64,000 nucleotides of DNA from Chryseobacterium endalhagicum (GCF_016745235.1 NZ_JAELVM010000002.1:62001-126000); one strand, 5' to 3'. Shown: positions 17,258-25,313, numbered from the stretch's first letter. Notes: generated by a model not told the origin, from the letters alone. Numbers and translations: made by a program.

Positions 17258-17928
17258 CAGACAAATTTATAACCTATTCCGTAAACAGCCTGAAAATCGG
17301 CTTCTGCATTAAGGTTTTTCAGTTTTTTGCGAAGATTTTTAATCTGTGAATAAATAAAATCCAGACTGTCCGCCTGATCGATATAATCGCCCCAGATCGC
17401 CTCAGCCAAAGTGGTTTTCTGCAGTGTTTTTTCCGGATGGATGACGAAATAGTACAGGAGATCGTATTCCTTCCGGTTAAGAACCAGATCTTCATCTCCT
17501 ACTGTTACCGTCCGGTTTTCCGGATCGATGTTGATATTTTTATACTTTATCGTGTTTTCCCCATCCTGATTTTTCCTTCTGATCACTGAACGGATTCTCG
17601 CCATCAGTTCAGCAAGATGAAAAGGTTTTGCCAGATAATCATCGGCTCCTATTTCCAGCCCGGCCACTTTATCATCTACAGAATCTTTGGCAGATAAAAT
17701 AATGACGGGATCTTTTTTGTGAAGCTTTTTAATTTCCCTCAGCAGATCAATTCCGTTTCCGTCCGGAAGCATGATATCGAGAAGAATACAGTCGTACTCG
17801 TATGAAATGATCTTTTCCAGACCGGCACTGTATGTAAGGGCATATTCTACAATAAAATGCTCTGCTTCCAGAAAGGTCTGCACGGTATCTTTCAGTTCCG
17901 GTTCATCTTCTACAATTAATATCTTCAT
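17257..17928 (-). CDS. OmpR/PhoB-family response regulator
   Basis: The 223-residue regulator begins MKILIVEDEPELKD. The receiver domain has acidic residues at 8-9, the phosphorylated Asp51 (CILLDIMLP) and Lys in LAKPF. The C-terminal winged helix (about residues 125-220) has VTVGDEDLVLNRKEYDLLYYF and YGIGYKFV. The start is taken at 17928; an ATG eight codons upstream would place coding sequence against the -7 box at 17950-17957. It pairs with the overlapping kinase gene. Confidence 0.93.
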   Translation of the reverse strand: MKILIVEDEPELKDTVQTFLEAEHFIVEYALTYSAGLEKIISYEYDCILLDIMLPDGNGIDLLREIKKLHKKDPVIILSAKDSVDDKVAGLEIGADDYLAKPFHLAELMARIRSVIRRKNQDGENTIKYKNINIDPENRTVTVGDEDLVLNRKEYDLLYYFVIHPEKTLQKTTLAEAIWGDYIDQADSLDFIYSQIKNLRKKLKNLNAEADFQAVYGIGYKFV

Positions 17929-17949
17929 GGCTCCAGTATTAGCTTCTAT

Positions 17950-17957
17950 CAAATATA
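17950..17957 (-). promoter_or_regulatory. -7 box for the OmpR-type two-component operon
   Basis: The reverse strand reads TATATTTG, an exact TAnnTTTG match 21 bp ahead of the response regulator start at 17928. Confidence 0.45.
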
Positions 17958-18108
17958 TGAAATAGAAAGGAAGGAGGAAGCCGGAGGATGGAAGTTATTT
18001 CCGGGAAACATAGCTCCCACAGATTATTTTCACAATATCAATTGAATATCTTACAATTGATACGGCAACTTAAACAGCTTCCATCCACCATCTTCCTCAC
18101 TCCGCATC

Positions 18109-18558
18109 TTAGTCATCAATCTTCTTAAAGTTCCCGTTTCTGTCAAATTCAAGATCCAGTCCGTTTGAAAGCTCTGCTTTATAAGACCATCTTTCTTTTT
18201 CTATTTTTACGATATGGGTGTTCGGGAAATTTTTGGCTGCATAATTTCTGATCGAAACAGGAATAAATCCATAAGGCAGTTTCTGATGTTTCCCATCTAC
18301 TTCTTTCCAGTTTCCTTTGCTGTCGAATTCTACTTTCATTCCATTGGCAAGATATACCTGGTATTCATCAACTCCGTAAATTTCTCTGTCTTCAATAGCA
18401 GATCCCACATTGATTCCTTTAAAATGAGAGGCAAGGAAAGTCCTGGCTGTTTTAGGCAATTGATTGGCCGTAATAGCTTTATCCTGCGCGAAAATAAAAC
18501 CGCCTGCCAATAAAAAAACTAAAATAAATGCTCCTGTGATTTTTCTGAAATTTTTCAT
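18109..18558 (-). CDS. PepSY-like periplasmic protein
   Basis: This 149-residue exported protein has a signal peptide (cleavage after about residue 24, FIFAQ) and two tandem PepSY-like units, recognisable from the repeated pattern ANGMKVEFDSKGNWKEVDG and SNGLDLEFDRNGNFKKIDD, each ending a beta hairpin. The family is often annotated as putative beta-lactamase-inhibitor-like PepSY. Such proteins are frequently encoded beside OmpR-type two-component systems, as here (about 180 bp upstream of the regulator promoter, same strand), and may be the target or a modulator of the sensor. That link is inference. Confidence 0.82.
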   Translation of the reverse strand: MKNFRKITGAFILVFLLAGGFIFAQDKAITANQLPKTARTFLASHFKGINVGSAIEDREIYGVDEYQVYLANGMKVEFDSKGNWKEVDGKHQKLPYGFIPVSIRNYAAKNFPNTHIVKIEKERWSYKAELSNGLDLEFDRNGNFKKIDD

Positions 18559-18646
18559 AATGCTAAATTTTTTCTGTTATATGATGGAGCAAAGTTCAGA
18601 ATCAATTTAGGAAAGAATTAGGAAAGAGGGGAAAATGAAGAATTAA

Positions 18647-18716
18647 GAGTGAAGAGTGAAGAGTGAAGAGTGAATAGTGAATAGTGAATAGTGAATAGTG
18701 AATAGTGAATAGTGAA
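18647..18716. repeat. Ten-unit 7-bp tandem repeat
   Basis: Four copies of GAGTGAA are followed by six of TAGTGAA with no interruption. Reading frames are closed by TGA/TAG, so it is not coding. Two homogenised unit types in blocks indicate recent slippage, so the length probably varies between strains. Confidence 0.92.
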
Positions 18717-18722
18717 AAATAC

Positions 18723-18934
18723 TTGAACCATTAAGATGAAATAAGAGGTTAAGAATATTAAGAAAGCTGCTGCTAAAAAAATCACTTGATTTTTTCTTAA
18801 TCTGAGCCTAATTAGGACTTGGCGCCCCTATTACCCATGTCAAGGTTTAAAACCTTGACATGGGTAACCGTAATTTTTTTTATCTCGAATTCAGGTTAAT
18901 TCAACTTAAAACTTCCATCATCTTAATGGTTCAA
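18723..18934. mobile_element. MITE-like element with 17-bp terminal inverted repeats
   Basis: TTGAACCATTAAGATGA (18723-18739) is perfectly inverted at 18918-18934. Inside are TAAGAGGTTAAGAATATTAAG and a palindrome at 18831-18867. There is no transposase ORF. A related 121-bp element with the same left end and the same internal phrase lies at 54216-54336. No clear target-site duplication was identified. Confidence 0.55.
18831..18867. repeat. Long palindrome TTACCCATGTCAAGG...
   Basis: An 18-bp arm (18831-18848) is perfectly inverted at 18850-18867. A shorter relative with the same GTCAAG core lies at 32172-32196, so it is a dispersed hairpin rather than a one-off. Confidence 0.75.
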
Positions 18935-18969
18935 AAATCCGGTTTTCTGCTGCCGGAAGCTGTCTTTTT

Positions 18970-19665
18970 TTATAAGTATTCTTTGATCTGTAAAAGATGG
19001 GTGATGGCTTTCAATCCTTCTTCCTGCTTATTTTCTTTATAAACGTCGAAGAAAATTACATCCAGACCATAGTTTTGCGAGCCCACTACATCTGCGATCC
19101 AGTCGTCACCAATCAGGATGCTTTCCTCTTTCTGCGCTTCTGCCAGTCCAAGGGAATATTCAAAGATCTTAGGATTGGGTTTTCTTACACCTACCGAATC
19201 TGCGCTGGTAATGGTTTTAAAATATTTATCAATTCCGGAAAGGATACACTTTCTTTCCGTTACTTCCTGGAAACCATTGGAAATAACGTGTAGAGTATAA
19301 TGTTTGGATTTCAGATAATCCAGAATATAGGCTGCTCCCTCTACCAGTTCATTATGGTTGAGGATCTTATCCAGGAAATGTTCTTCAAAATATTGGGAAA
19401 GCTCTTCATCATCTACCCCGAAATGCTTGAAGGTATCATAGAAACGGTGCTTTCTCAGATATTCTTTATCAATAAGACCATCTCTGATCTTTTCCCAAAG
19501 GCTTTCATTGATCTCATGATAGACCGAATGAAAGTCTTCAAAACCGATATTATAGTGGAGTGTGATTTCCTGCTTTTCAAAAAGATCCTTGATGGTAAGG
19601 TAAGCATTCTTACGGTGATCCCAGAGCGTATTGTCCAGATCAAAAAAAATGTGCTGAATTTTCAT
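18970..19665 (-). CDS. HAD-family hydrolase, YjjG-type nucleotidase
   Basis: The 231-residue protein shows HAD motif I FDLDNTLWDH (nucleophile Asp plus acid Asp), motif II VISNG, motif III Lys in GVRKPNPKIF, and motif IV GDDWIADVVG. The helical cap between residues 18 and 90 fits the YjjG/pyrimidine 5'-nucleotidase group, which removes phosphate from non-canonical pyrimidine nucleotides. The start is taken at the ATG at 19665 rather than an in-frame TTG further up, because a TAATTTTG -7 box occupies 19672-19679, only 6 bp upstream, suggesting a leaderless or near-leaderless mRNA. Confidence 0.87.
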   Translation of the reverse strand: MKIQHIFFDLDNTLWDHRKNAYLTIKDLFEKQEITLHYNIGFEDFHSVYHEINESLWEKIRDGLIDKEYLRKHRFYDTFKHFGVDDEELSQYFEEHFLDKILNHNELVEGAAYILDYLKSKHYTLHVISNGFQEVTERKCILSGIDKYFKTITSADSVGVRKPNPKIFEYSLGLAEAQKEESILIGDDWIADVVGSQNYGLDVIFFDVYKENKQEEGLKAITHLLQIKEYL

Positions 19666-19671
19666 ACAGCA

Positions 19672-19679
19672 CAAAATTA
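19672..19679 (-). promoter_or_regulatory. -7 box immediately upstream of the HAD hydrolase start
   Basis: The reverse strand reads TAATTTTG, an exact TAnnTTTG match ending 6 bp before the ATG. Confidence 0.45.
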
Positions 19680-19682
19680 ATT

Positions 19683-19817
19683 TTAATTTTTGGAAATCGG
19701 AAAATTCTTGCTTTTGGTTTTTACCAATTCAAGACTTTTTGAGTAATTCAGTAAAAAATCAATTGTTTGTTTCTTAGGTTTCAAAGTTTTCACTTTTAAG
19801 GAATCATTTTTTTTCAT
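19683..19817 (-). CDS. Small ORF (44 aa) downstream of the ECF sigma factor
   Basis: An ATG at 19817 opens a 44-codon frame: a Lys-rich start (MKKNDSLKVKTLKPKKQ), then TIDFLLNYSKSLELVKTKS and a TAA at 19683. The central amphipathic helix with PKKQTIDFLLNYSKSL resembles small proteins I recall beside other flavobacterial genes, but I cannot confirm that. It begins 48 bp behind the sigma factor stop on the same strand, so it could be co-transcribed. No strong ribosome binding site is visible, as usual in this phylum. It could be spurious. Confidence 0.5.
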   Translation of the reverse strand: MKKNDSLKVKTLKPKKQTIDFLLNYSKSLELVKTKSKNFPISKN

Positions 19818-19865
19818 AGGCTAAGTATGTTTTCCTTTAAACGTGAATTTTCTGAAATTATTATC

Positions 19866-20456
19866 CTAACGTGTCAATACAATATTATTTTCATCCATGA
19901 TTTTTCTCAGGTTAATCAGTGCATACCTTACTCTTCCCAATGTAGTATTGATACTCATATTGGTATGATCCGCAATTTCTTTGAAGCTCAGCCCGTCAAA
20001 AAACCGCAGTTTAATGACTTCCTGCTGGTTCTGTGGCAGAAACTGAAGCATTCTCAGCAGGTCTTCCTGGATCTGCATGGTAACAAGATGATCTTCGATG
20101 TTTTCCGAAGGCTCCCGGATCAGATCAAAAATAGAATACTCGTCTGTTTCAAAAGTGGTTTCTGAAACTTTAACGTTTTTCGCTTTCAGTCTGAAGTGAT
20201 CAATAATAAGATTGTGTGCTATTCTTTTGGCCCAAAGAATGAATTTGCCTTCTTCGTTGTACCGTCCTTCTTTCAGCATCAGAATGATTTTCATGAATGT
20301 ATCCTGAAAAACATCATTGGCCAGGTCTTCATCATTAATTTTGTAAAAAATGAATGTAAACAGTTCTCTCTGATGACGATGAATAAGGGCTGATAGGGCT
20401 TCTTCGTCTCCTTTCTGGTAAAGGGAAATTAGTAGGCTGTCCGTTTTTGATTTCAT
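19866..20456 (-). CDS. ECF-type RNA polymerase sigma factor
   Basis: The 196-residue sigma-70 family protein has region 2 (LIHRHQRELFTFIFYKI then DLANDVFQDTFMKI, about residues 20-60) and region 4 (LPQNQQEVIKLRFFDGLSFKEIA then INTTLGRVRYALINLRK, about residues 130-185) without region 3, the ECF pattern. It directs polymerase to a specific set of promoters. No anti-sigma gene is adjacent; a 44-codon ORF follows. The start is the ATG at 20456; an upstream in-frame start would add four residues. Confidence 0.9.
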   Translation of the reverse strand: MKSKTDSLLISLYQKGDEEALSALIHRHQRELFTFIFYKINDEDLANDVFQDTFMKIILMLKEGRYNEEGKFILWAKRIAHNLIIDHFRLKAKNVKVSETTFETDEYSIFDLIREPSENIEDHLVTMQIQEDLLRMLQFLPQNQQEVIKLRFFDGLSFKEIADHTNMSINTTLGRVRYALINLRKIMDENNIVLTR

Positions 20457-20654
20457 AACTCTTCTCAATAATAAAAAATTTGCAGACCAGCAATTCTCCA
20501 GATATTTTATCTGGCCCTAGCTGTAAATACAAAACAGTTTTTTAGAGTAAAGTAAAATCAATAGGCGGTACAATTATTATATGGTGTAAATATAATAATT
20601 TTTTAATAACTGTTAAGCAATTATTAAATTTTTACAATAAAAATGTAAAAAAAC

Positions 20655-21146
20655 TTATTTAAACATGTCATGAATAAACACAGTAGGGATATTTAATGTT
20701 AAATTTACATTTAAACCTTTCAGCTCTTTTCCGTTTAAACGTGCGTCTCCAAGAGGAAAAGCATACCCACCTGTAAGGTCTAGAAGCCCGAAAAGTGTAA
20801 CCCCTATCTTCGGAGCGATATATTTATTGGTTCCTTCTGCTCCTATCAGAAAATAATAGGAATGGTAGAAATCTACATTTTTCTCGAAATTAAGCATCAC
20901 ATCTGCCTGCAGTTTCGGCATGATGGCAAATTTGGACCCGGCAGAACCCATCAGTGCAGATCCGCCCAGCCTGTAAATCACATCATCATTCTTCAGGAAA
21001 AGCAGCTTCCCTCCTACTTCTCCAAAGCTCTGGTTCTGGTAGGTATATCCTACGCTGACCATTTTGTGCATGGTATACTGCGCCTTGGCCGCAATGCTCA
21101 GAAAAAACAGGGAAAGTATAGCAAGTACTGATCTAAAATTCATCAT
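20655..21146 (-). CDS. Small outer-membrane beta-barrel-like protein
   Basis: The 163-residue exported protein has a signal peptide (cleavage near AKA/QYTMHKM, about residue 22). The mature part alternates hydrophobic and polar residues with many aromatic and glycine residues (VSVGYTYQNQSFGEVGG, YYFLIGAEGTNKY, FGLLDLTGGYAFPLG), which suggests an 8-strand barrel. I do not recognise a specific family. It stands between the ECF sigma factor gene and metK on the same strand with its own spacing, so no operon is evident. Confidence 0.72.
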   Translation of the reverse strand: MMNFRSVLAILSLFFLSIAAKAQYTMHKMVSVGYTYQNQSFGEVGGKLLFLKNDDVIYRLGGSALMGSAGSKFAIMPKLQADVMLNFEKNVDFYHSYYFLIGAEGTNKYIAPKIGVTLFGLLDLTGGYAFPLGDARLNGKELKGLNVNLTLNIPTVFIHDMFK

Positions 21147-21171
21147 CTATCGATTATTTAAGGTGTAAAAT

Positions 21172-21205
21172 TAAAAAAAACTGCCTTACCAGAAGATAAA
21201 GCAGT
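21172..21205 (-). terminator. Intrinsic terminator of metK
   Basis: On the reverse strand an ACTGC...GCAGT stem (21180-21205) with inner pairing TTATC/GGTAA around TTCT is followed by eight T. It lies 25 bp after the metK stop. Confidence 0.78.
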
Positions 21206-21229
21206 CTATTTATTATTTCTGAAGAGAAA

Positions 21230-22510
21230 TTAAATACCGAATGCAGCTTTAATTTCGTCTACTTTGTCAAGTTTTTCCCATGTAAAGAACTCAAGTCCTG
21301 TAAGGGTAATTTCATTTTTCTGACCTTTATTGAATGTTTTGTCAGCAATGTAATGTTCTTTCCCCATATGTCCGTAAGAAGCCGTTTCAAGATAGATAGG
21401 ATTTCTTAGTTTCAGGTTCTGCTCGATGGCGTAAGGTCTTAAATCGAAGATGGTAGAAACCTTCTTGGCAATTTCACCGTCGTGAAGATCTACTTTAGCC
21501 GTTCCGTACGTATTGATGTACAAACCACAAGGCTCAGCAACACCGATTGCGTAAGAAACCTGTACCAGAACTTCGTCAGCAATTCCTGCAGCCACTAAAT
21601 TCTTGGCAATGTGTCTTGTAGCATAAGCTGCACTTCTGTCTACTTTTGATGGATCTTTTCCTGAGAAAGCACCACCACCGTGAGCTCCTTTTCCTCCGTA
21701 AGTGTCTACAATGATTTTTCTTCCTGTAAGACCTGTATCCCCGTGAGGACCACCGATTACAAATTTACCTGTAGGGTTGATATGGTATTTGATCTGATCG
21801 TTGAACAACGCTTTGATCTCTTCTGTCTGTTGTGCCACAACTCTTGGAACCAAAATATTTTTGATGTCTTCACGGATCTTGTTCAGCATTTCTTCTTCAG
21901 TTCCGAAGTCATCATGCTGTGTAGATACTACAATAGAATCAATTCTTACCGGCTTGTGATCATCAGAATATTCAATCGTTACCTGGCTTTTTGCATCAGG
22001 ACGAAGGTAAGTAATCTGACTTCCCTCTCTTCTCAATACAGAAAGTTCTTTAAGGATCGTATGGGCAAGATCCAGAGCAAGAGGCATATAATTAGCCGTC
22101 TCGTTGGTCGCATATCCGAACATCATCCCCTGGTCACCGGCACCCTGTGCATTGGCTTTAGCTTCAAAAGATTCGTCGTTTACCGCTCTGTCTACTCCCT
22201 GGTTGATATCCGGAGACTGCTCGTGAATCGCTGAGATTACACCGCAAGAATCTCCATTGAACATATATTCACCTTTTGTGTATCCAATTCCATTGATAAC
22301 ATCTCTTGCAATAGTCTGAACATCAAGATAAGCATCAGATTTCACTTCTCCAGCCAATACTACCTGTCCTGTTGTAACAAGAGTTTCGCAGGCTACTTTG
22401 GAACTTTTATCATAAGCTAAGAAATGATCGATAAGTGCATCGGAGATCTGATCGGCAATTTTATCCGGGTGTCCTTCTGAAACGGATTCAGATGTAAATA
22501 GATAAGACAT
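21230..22510 (-). CDS. metK: S-adenosylmethionine synthetase
   Basis: The 426-residue enzyme makes SAM from methionine and ATP. Signatures are [14 protein letters not shown] (residues 11-24), [12 protein letters not shown] (about 119-130), the P-loop-like [16 protein letters not shown] and [11 protein letters not shown]. It is somewhat longer than the E. coli enzyme (384 residues), as usual in Bacteroidota. A TAAATTTG -7 box (22645-22652) gives a leader of about 128 nt whose first 60 nt contain a SAM-II-like riboswitch, pointing to feedback control by its product. The terminator lies at 21172-21205. Confidence 0.97.
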   Translation of the reverse strand: MSYLFTSESVSEGHPDKIADQISDALIDHFLAYDKSSKVACETLVTTGQVVLAGEVKSDAYLDVQTIARDVINGIGYTKGEYMFNGDSCGVISAIHEQSPDINQGVDRAVNDESFEAKANAQGAGDQGMMFGYATNETANYMPLALDLAHTILKELSVLRREGSQITYLRPDAKSQVTIEYSDDHKPVRIDSIVVSTQHDDFGTEEEMLNKIREDIKNILVPRVVAQQTEEIKALFNDQIKYHINPTGKFVIGGPHGDTGLTGRKIIVDTYGGKGAHGGGAFSGKDPSKVDRSAAYATRHIAKNLVAAGIADEVLVQVSYAIGVAEPCGLYINTYGTAKVDLHDGEIAKKVSTIFDLRPYAIEQNLKLRNPIYLETASYGHMGKEHYIADKTFNKGQKNEITLTGLEFFTWEKLDKVDEIKAAFGI

Positions 22511-22579
22511 ATTATTCTTTGTTTTTTAGATTAAAAAATATGTGAGGAAAAATAAGAATAAATGGCCCGTAAAAGAATA

Positions 22580-22629
22580 CTGTTTTAGCATATTTTTAGA
22601 GAGGTTGCAATCAGGTCAAATTTTTCCTC
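22580..22629 (-). promoter_or_regulatory. SAM-II-like riboswitch upstream of metK
   Basis: Reading the transcript, P1 is GAGG (22629-22626) pairing with CCTC (22604-22601). The P1 loop holds ATTTGACCTGATTGCAA, close to the SAM-II loop ATTTAACC...ATTGCAA. The 3' part carries ATGCTAAAACAG, matching the conserved GCTAAAA. The loop CTG can pair with the 3' CAG to form the class-defining pseudoknot. The element starts almost at the predicted transcription start (about 22638) and precedes a SAM synthetase gene, as expected. A covariance search is needed to confirm it. Confidence 0.68.
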
Positions 22630-22644
22630 GTTTATAAACGTCCG

Positions 22645-22652
22645 CAAATTTA
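22645..22652 (-). promoter_or_regulatory. -7 box for metK
   Basis: The reverse strand reads TAAATTTG, an exact TAnnTTTG match that places the transcript start just ahead of the SAM-II-like element. Confidence 0.55.
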
Positions 22653-22742
22653 AGTACTATTTTTTTAATACTCAAGAATTTTGCTTATTAATTATAATTT
22701 TCTTAAAATTAATGATTTATATCACTTTGAAGCCTTCTTCGT

Positions 22743-23693
22743 TCACTGCGGTTTGATGCTCACAAACTCCTTTGGATTCACATGATAGTTAAGCTTCAGC
22801 TCCAGTGAATTTTTGATGGAATGGGATAATTCATCAATGATTTTCTGCTTGAAGGTCGGCTTGTAATAGATAATGCTGATCTCTCTGTACGGGAAAGGCT
22901 TTTTGAACCGGAAAACGTTCTCCTTCTGTTCATCGGAAAGCTGGCTCAATGCCAATTCCGGCAGAATACTGATCCCTCCTACTTTATCTACCATATGCAC
23001 CAAAGTCTGAATATTGGACGCTAAAAAGTCTAAATTCTTAGGCTTCAGGGTATTTTCTTTTAAATGACAGATATTTTCAAACTGGTTTCTCAAACAGTTC
23101 CCTTCCTCCAGAAGCCATACTTTTTCAACATTCAGTTCTTCAGGAATGATATAGGAATTCTTTTTATTGGCTTCCGTATTGGAGCTGTAGATCATCAGTT
23201 CCTCATTGAAAAGGAAATCCTGATAAAATTCATCAGCAGAATCATAAGGTGTGGAAATAATTCCCGCATCCAGCTCGCCCGCTTTTAAAGCTTTTACAAT
23301 ATTATCAGTGGTCATTTCTTTCACATTCATCTGGATTTTTGGATTTTCTTCCAAAAACTTAAAGATCTCTGTAGGTAAAATGAAAGATGAAACCGTAGGA
23401 ATGATTCCCAGATTGATGGTTCCGCCCAGAATATTATTCAAAAGATTCGCCTTATTTTTCAGTTCATTGACAGATTCTATAATTACCTTTGCCTGATCAA
23501 TGATCTGAAGCCCTACATCTGTGGTACGGATCGGGTGCGTAGTTCTATCGAACACCTTCACATCCAGTTCATCCTCAAATTTTTGTATCATCGCACTTAG
23601 TGTAGGCTGCGTAATAAAGCATGCCTGAGCCGCTTTACCAAAATGTTTGTACTTATCTACAGCGATAAGATACTCCAGTTGCTGAATGTTCAT
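22743..23693 (-). CDS. oxyR: Hydrogen-peroxide-sensing LysR-type regulator OxyR
   Basis: The 316-residue LysR-family regulator has an N-terminal winged HTH (residues 1-60, FGKAAQACFITQPTLSAMIQ) and a periplasmic-binding-protein-like sensor domain. It carries cysteines at 200 and 209 in EGNCLRNQFENICHL, the same nine-residue spacing and LR/Q context as the redox pair C199/C208 of E. coli OxyR. It lies divergently 132 bp from a catalase gene. Its own promoter has TATCTTTG (23714-23721) with -33 TTTG at 23744-23747, so OxyR bound between the genes could repress itself and activate katA. Confidence 0.92.
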   Translation of the reverse strand: MNIQQLEYLIAVDKYKHFGKAAQACFITQPTLSAMIQKFEDELDVKVFDRTTHPIRTTDVGLQIIDQAKVIIESVNELKNKANLLNNILGGTINLGIIPTVSSFILPTEIFKFLEENPKIQMNVKEMTTDNIVKALKAGELDAGIISTPYDSADEFYQDFLFNEELMIYSSNTEANKKNSYIIPEELNVEKVWLLEEGNCLRNQFENICHLKENTLKPKNLDFLASNIQTLVHMVDKVGGISILPELALSQLSDEQKENVFRFKKPFPYREISIIYYKPTFKQKIIDELSHSIKNSLELKLNYHVNPKEFVSIKPQ

Positions 23694-23713
23694 CTGATTA
23701 ATATTATCTATTA

Positions 23714-23747
23714 CAAAGATAAAATGTTTTTGCTATTTGTAATCAAA
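23714..23747 (-). promoter_or_regulatory. oxyR promoter
   Basis: Reverse-strand -7 TATCTTTG (23714-23721) and -33 TTTG (23744-23747) are separated by 22 bp. No comparable -7 box is visible for katA on the other strand, which fits a katA promoter that needs an activator. Confidence 0.55.
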
Positions 23748-23825
23748 AATTCAAGTAAATTTGATATTTCGTACGTCTGTGTAAAACACTGTACAACGTA
23801 AATCAATAAGACAAATCATAAGTAT

Positions 23826-25313
23826 ATGGATTCTAAAAAATTAACGCTAAGCAACGGCGCTCCTTATTATGAGCATCAGGACTCCCAAACAGTGGGACCC
23901 AGAGGACCCGTCCTGCTGCAGGACTTTATACTTCAGGAAAACCTTGCCCATTTTGTAAGGGAAAGAATTCCTGAAAGAATTGTACACGCCAAAGGAAGCG
24001 GTGCCTATGGAACATTTACCGTGACCCATGATATCAGCCAGTATACCAAAGCCAAAATATTTTCAAAAGTAGGAAACTCATGCAGAATGTTTGCCCGCTT
24101 CTCTACCGTAGGCGGAGAAAAAGGAAGTGCAGACACCGCAAGAGACCCGAGAGGTTTTGCTTTAAAATTTTATACGGAAGACGGAAACTGGGATCTGGTA
24201 GGAAACAATACACCGGTATTCTTTATTAAGGATGCTAAAAAATTCCCGGATTTCATCCACACCCAGAAAAGAGTTCCGAAGACGAATTTAAAAAGTGCCA
24301 CCATGATGTGGGATTTCTGGAGCCATAATCCTGAATCTCTTCACCAGGTTCTTATTTTAATGTCGAACAGGGGAACCCCTCACGGCTACAGACATATGCA
24401 CGGATTCGGATCTCATACTTTCGCGATGATCAATGATAAGAATGAAAGAATATGGGTGAAGTTCCATTTTAAAACCAAGCAGGGCATTAAAAACTTCACA
24501 GATGCGGAAGCCACCAAAATGGCCGGAGAAAATCCGGATTTCGCACAGGAAGATCTTTGCAATGCCATTGAAAACGGAGATTTCCCAAAATGGACAATGT
24601 ACATCCAGGTAATGACCGAGGAGCAGGCCAGAGATTTCAGATGGAATCCTTTTGATGTAACGAAAGTATGGTTCCACGATGATTTCCCACTGATAGAAGT
24701 AGGAGAAATGGAGCTGAATGAGGTTCCTGTCAATTATTTTGCCCATGTAGAGCAATCCGTATTCTCCCCAAGCAGCCTGGTTAACGGAATAAGCTTCTCT
24801 CCTGACAAAATGCTTCAGGGAAGACTGTTTTCCTATCCGGATGCCCACCGGTACAGAGTAGGCGTGAATGCCCACCAGCTGGAAGTAAACCGCTGCCCTT
24901 TTGCCGTGAACAACTACCAGAGAGATGGTTTTATGGCAGACTCCAGTGAATATCAAGACAAGCCGAATTATTTCCCGAACAGCTTTGACGACATCAAGCC
25001 GGATCCTTCCTATAAGAATTATGAGTATGAACTGGACAGTGCACACGTGGCAAGCTACAACAGGAACGAAAATGATGACGACCATTACACCCAGCCCGGA
25101 TTATTGTACACAAAATCTATGAATGCAGAAGATAGAGAACACCTGATCAGCAACATAGTGGGAAGCATGAGAGGGATTAACGGACCGAAAAAAGAGGAGA
25201 TCATCAACCGACAATTATGTCACTTTTTCAGGACTAATATTGAACTTGGCATGAAAGTGGCATCTCAGCTAAATATCAATATTGATGCAAATATGATGAA
25301 TCACTCAAAATAG
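23826..25313 (+). CDS. katA: Monofunctional haem catalase
   Basis: The 495-residue small-subunit (clade 3-type) catalase converts hydrogen peroxide to water and oxygen. The active-site region FVRERIPERIVHAKGSGAYG contains the distal His, RFSTVGGEKGSADTARDPRGF follows, and the haem-ligand signature RLFSYPDAHRYR places the proximal Tyr at residue 337. There is no signal peptide, so it is cytoplasmic. It faces oxyR across a 132-bp intergenic region, strongly suggesting peroxide induction. A hairpin terminator follows 22 bp after the stop. Confidence 0.96.
   Translation: MDSKKLTLSNGAPYYEHQDSQTVGPRGPVLLQDFILQENLAHFVRERIPERIVHAKGSGAYGTFTVTHDISQYTKAKIFSKVGNSCRMFARFSTVGGEKGSADTARDPRGFALKFYTEDGNWDLVGNNTPVFFIKDAKKFPDFIHTQKRVPKTNLKSATMMWDFWSHNPESLHQVLILMSNRGTPHGYRHMHGFGSHTFAMINDKNERIWVKFHFKTKQGIKNFTDAEATKMAGENPDFAQEDLCNAIENGDFPKWTMYIQVMTEEQARDFRWNPFDVTKVWFHDDFPLIEVGEMELNEVPVNYFAHVEQSVFSPSSLVNGISFSPDKMLQGRLFSYPDAHRYRVGVNAHQLEVNRCPFAVNNYQRDGFMADSSEYQDKPNYFPNSFDDIKPDPSYKNYEYELDSAHVASYNRNENDDDHYTQPGLLYTKSMNAEDREHLISNIVGSMRGINGPKKEEIINRQLCHFFRTNIELGMKVASQLNINIDANMMNHSK

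Larger units (their letters stand above)
18559..18969. other. Repeat-filled non-coding stretch
   Basis: These 411 bp hold no gene. They contain a 7-bp tandem array (18647-18716) and a 212-bp element with 17-bp terminal inverted repeats (18723-18934) that itself carries a long internal palindrome (18831-18867). Confidence 0.75.

Noticed and set aside
18647..18716. Possible CRISPR array
   Set aside because: The 7-bp units have no spacers between them; it is a simple tandem repeat and there are no cas genes.
24357..25085. 242-codon open frame antisense to katA
   Set aside because: It lies wholly inside a well-supported catalase gene, has no recognisable domain and is a codon-bias shadow.
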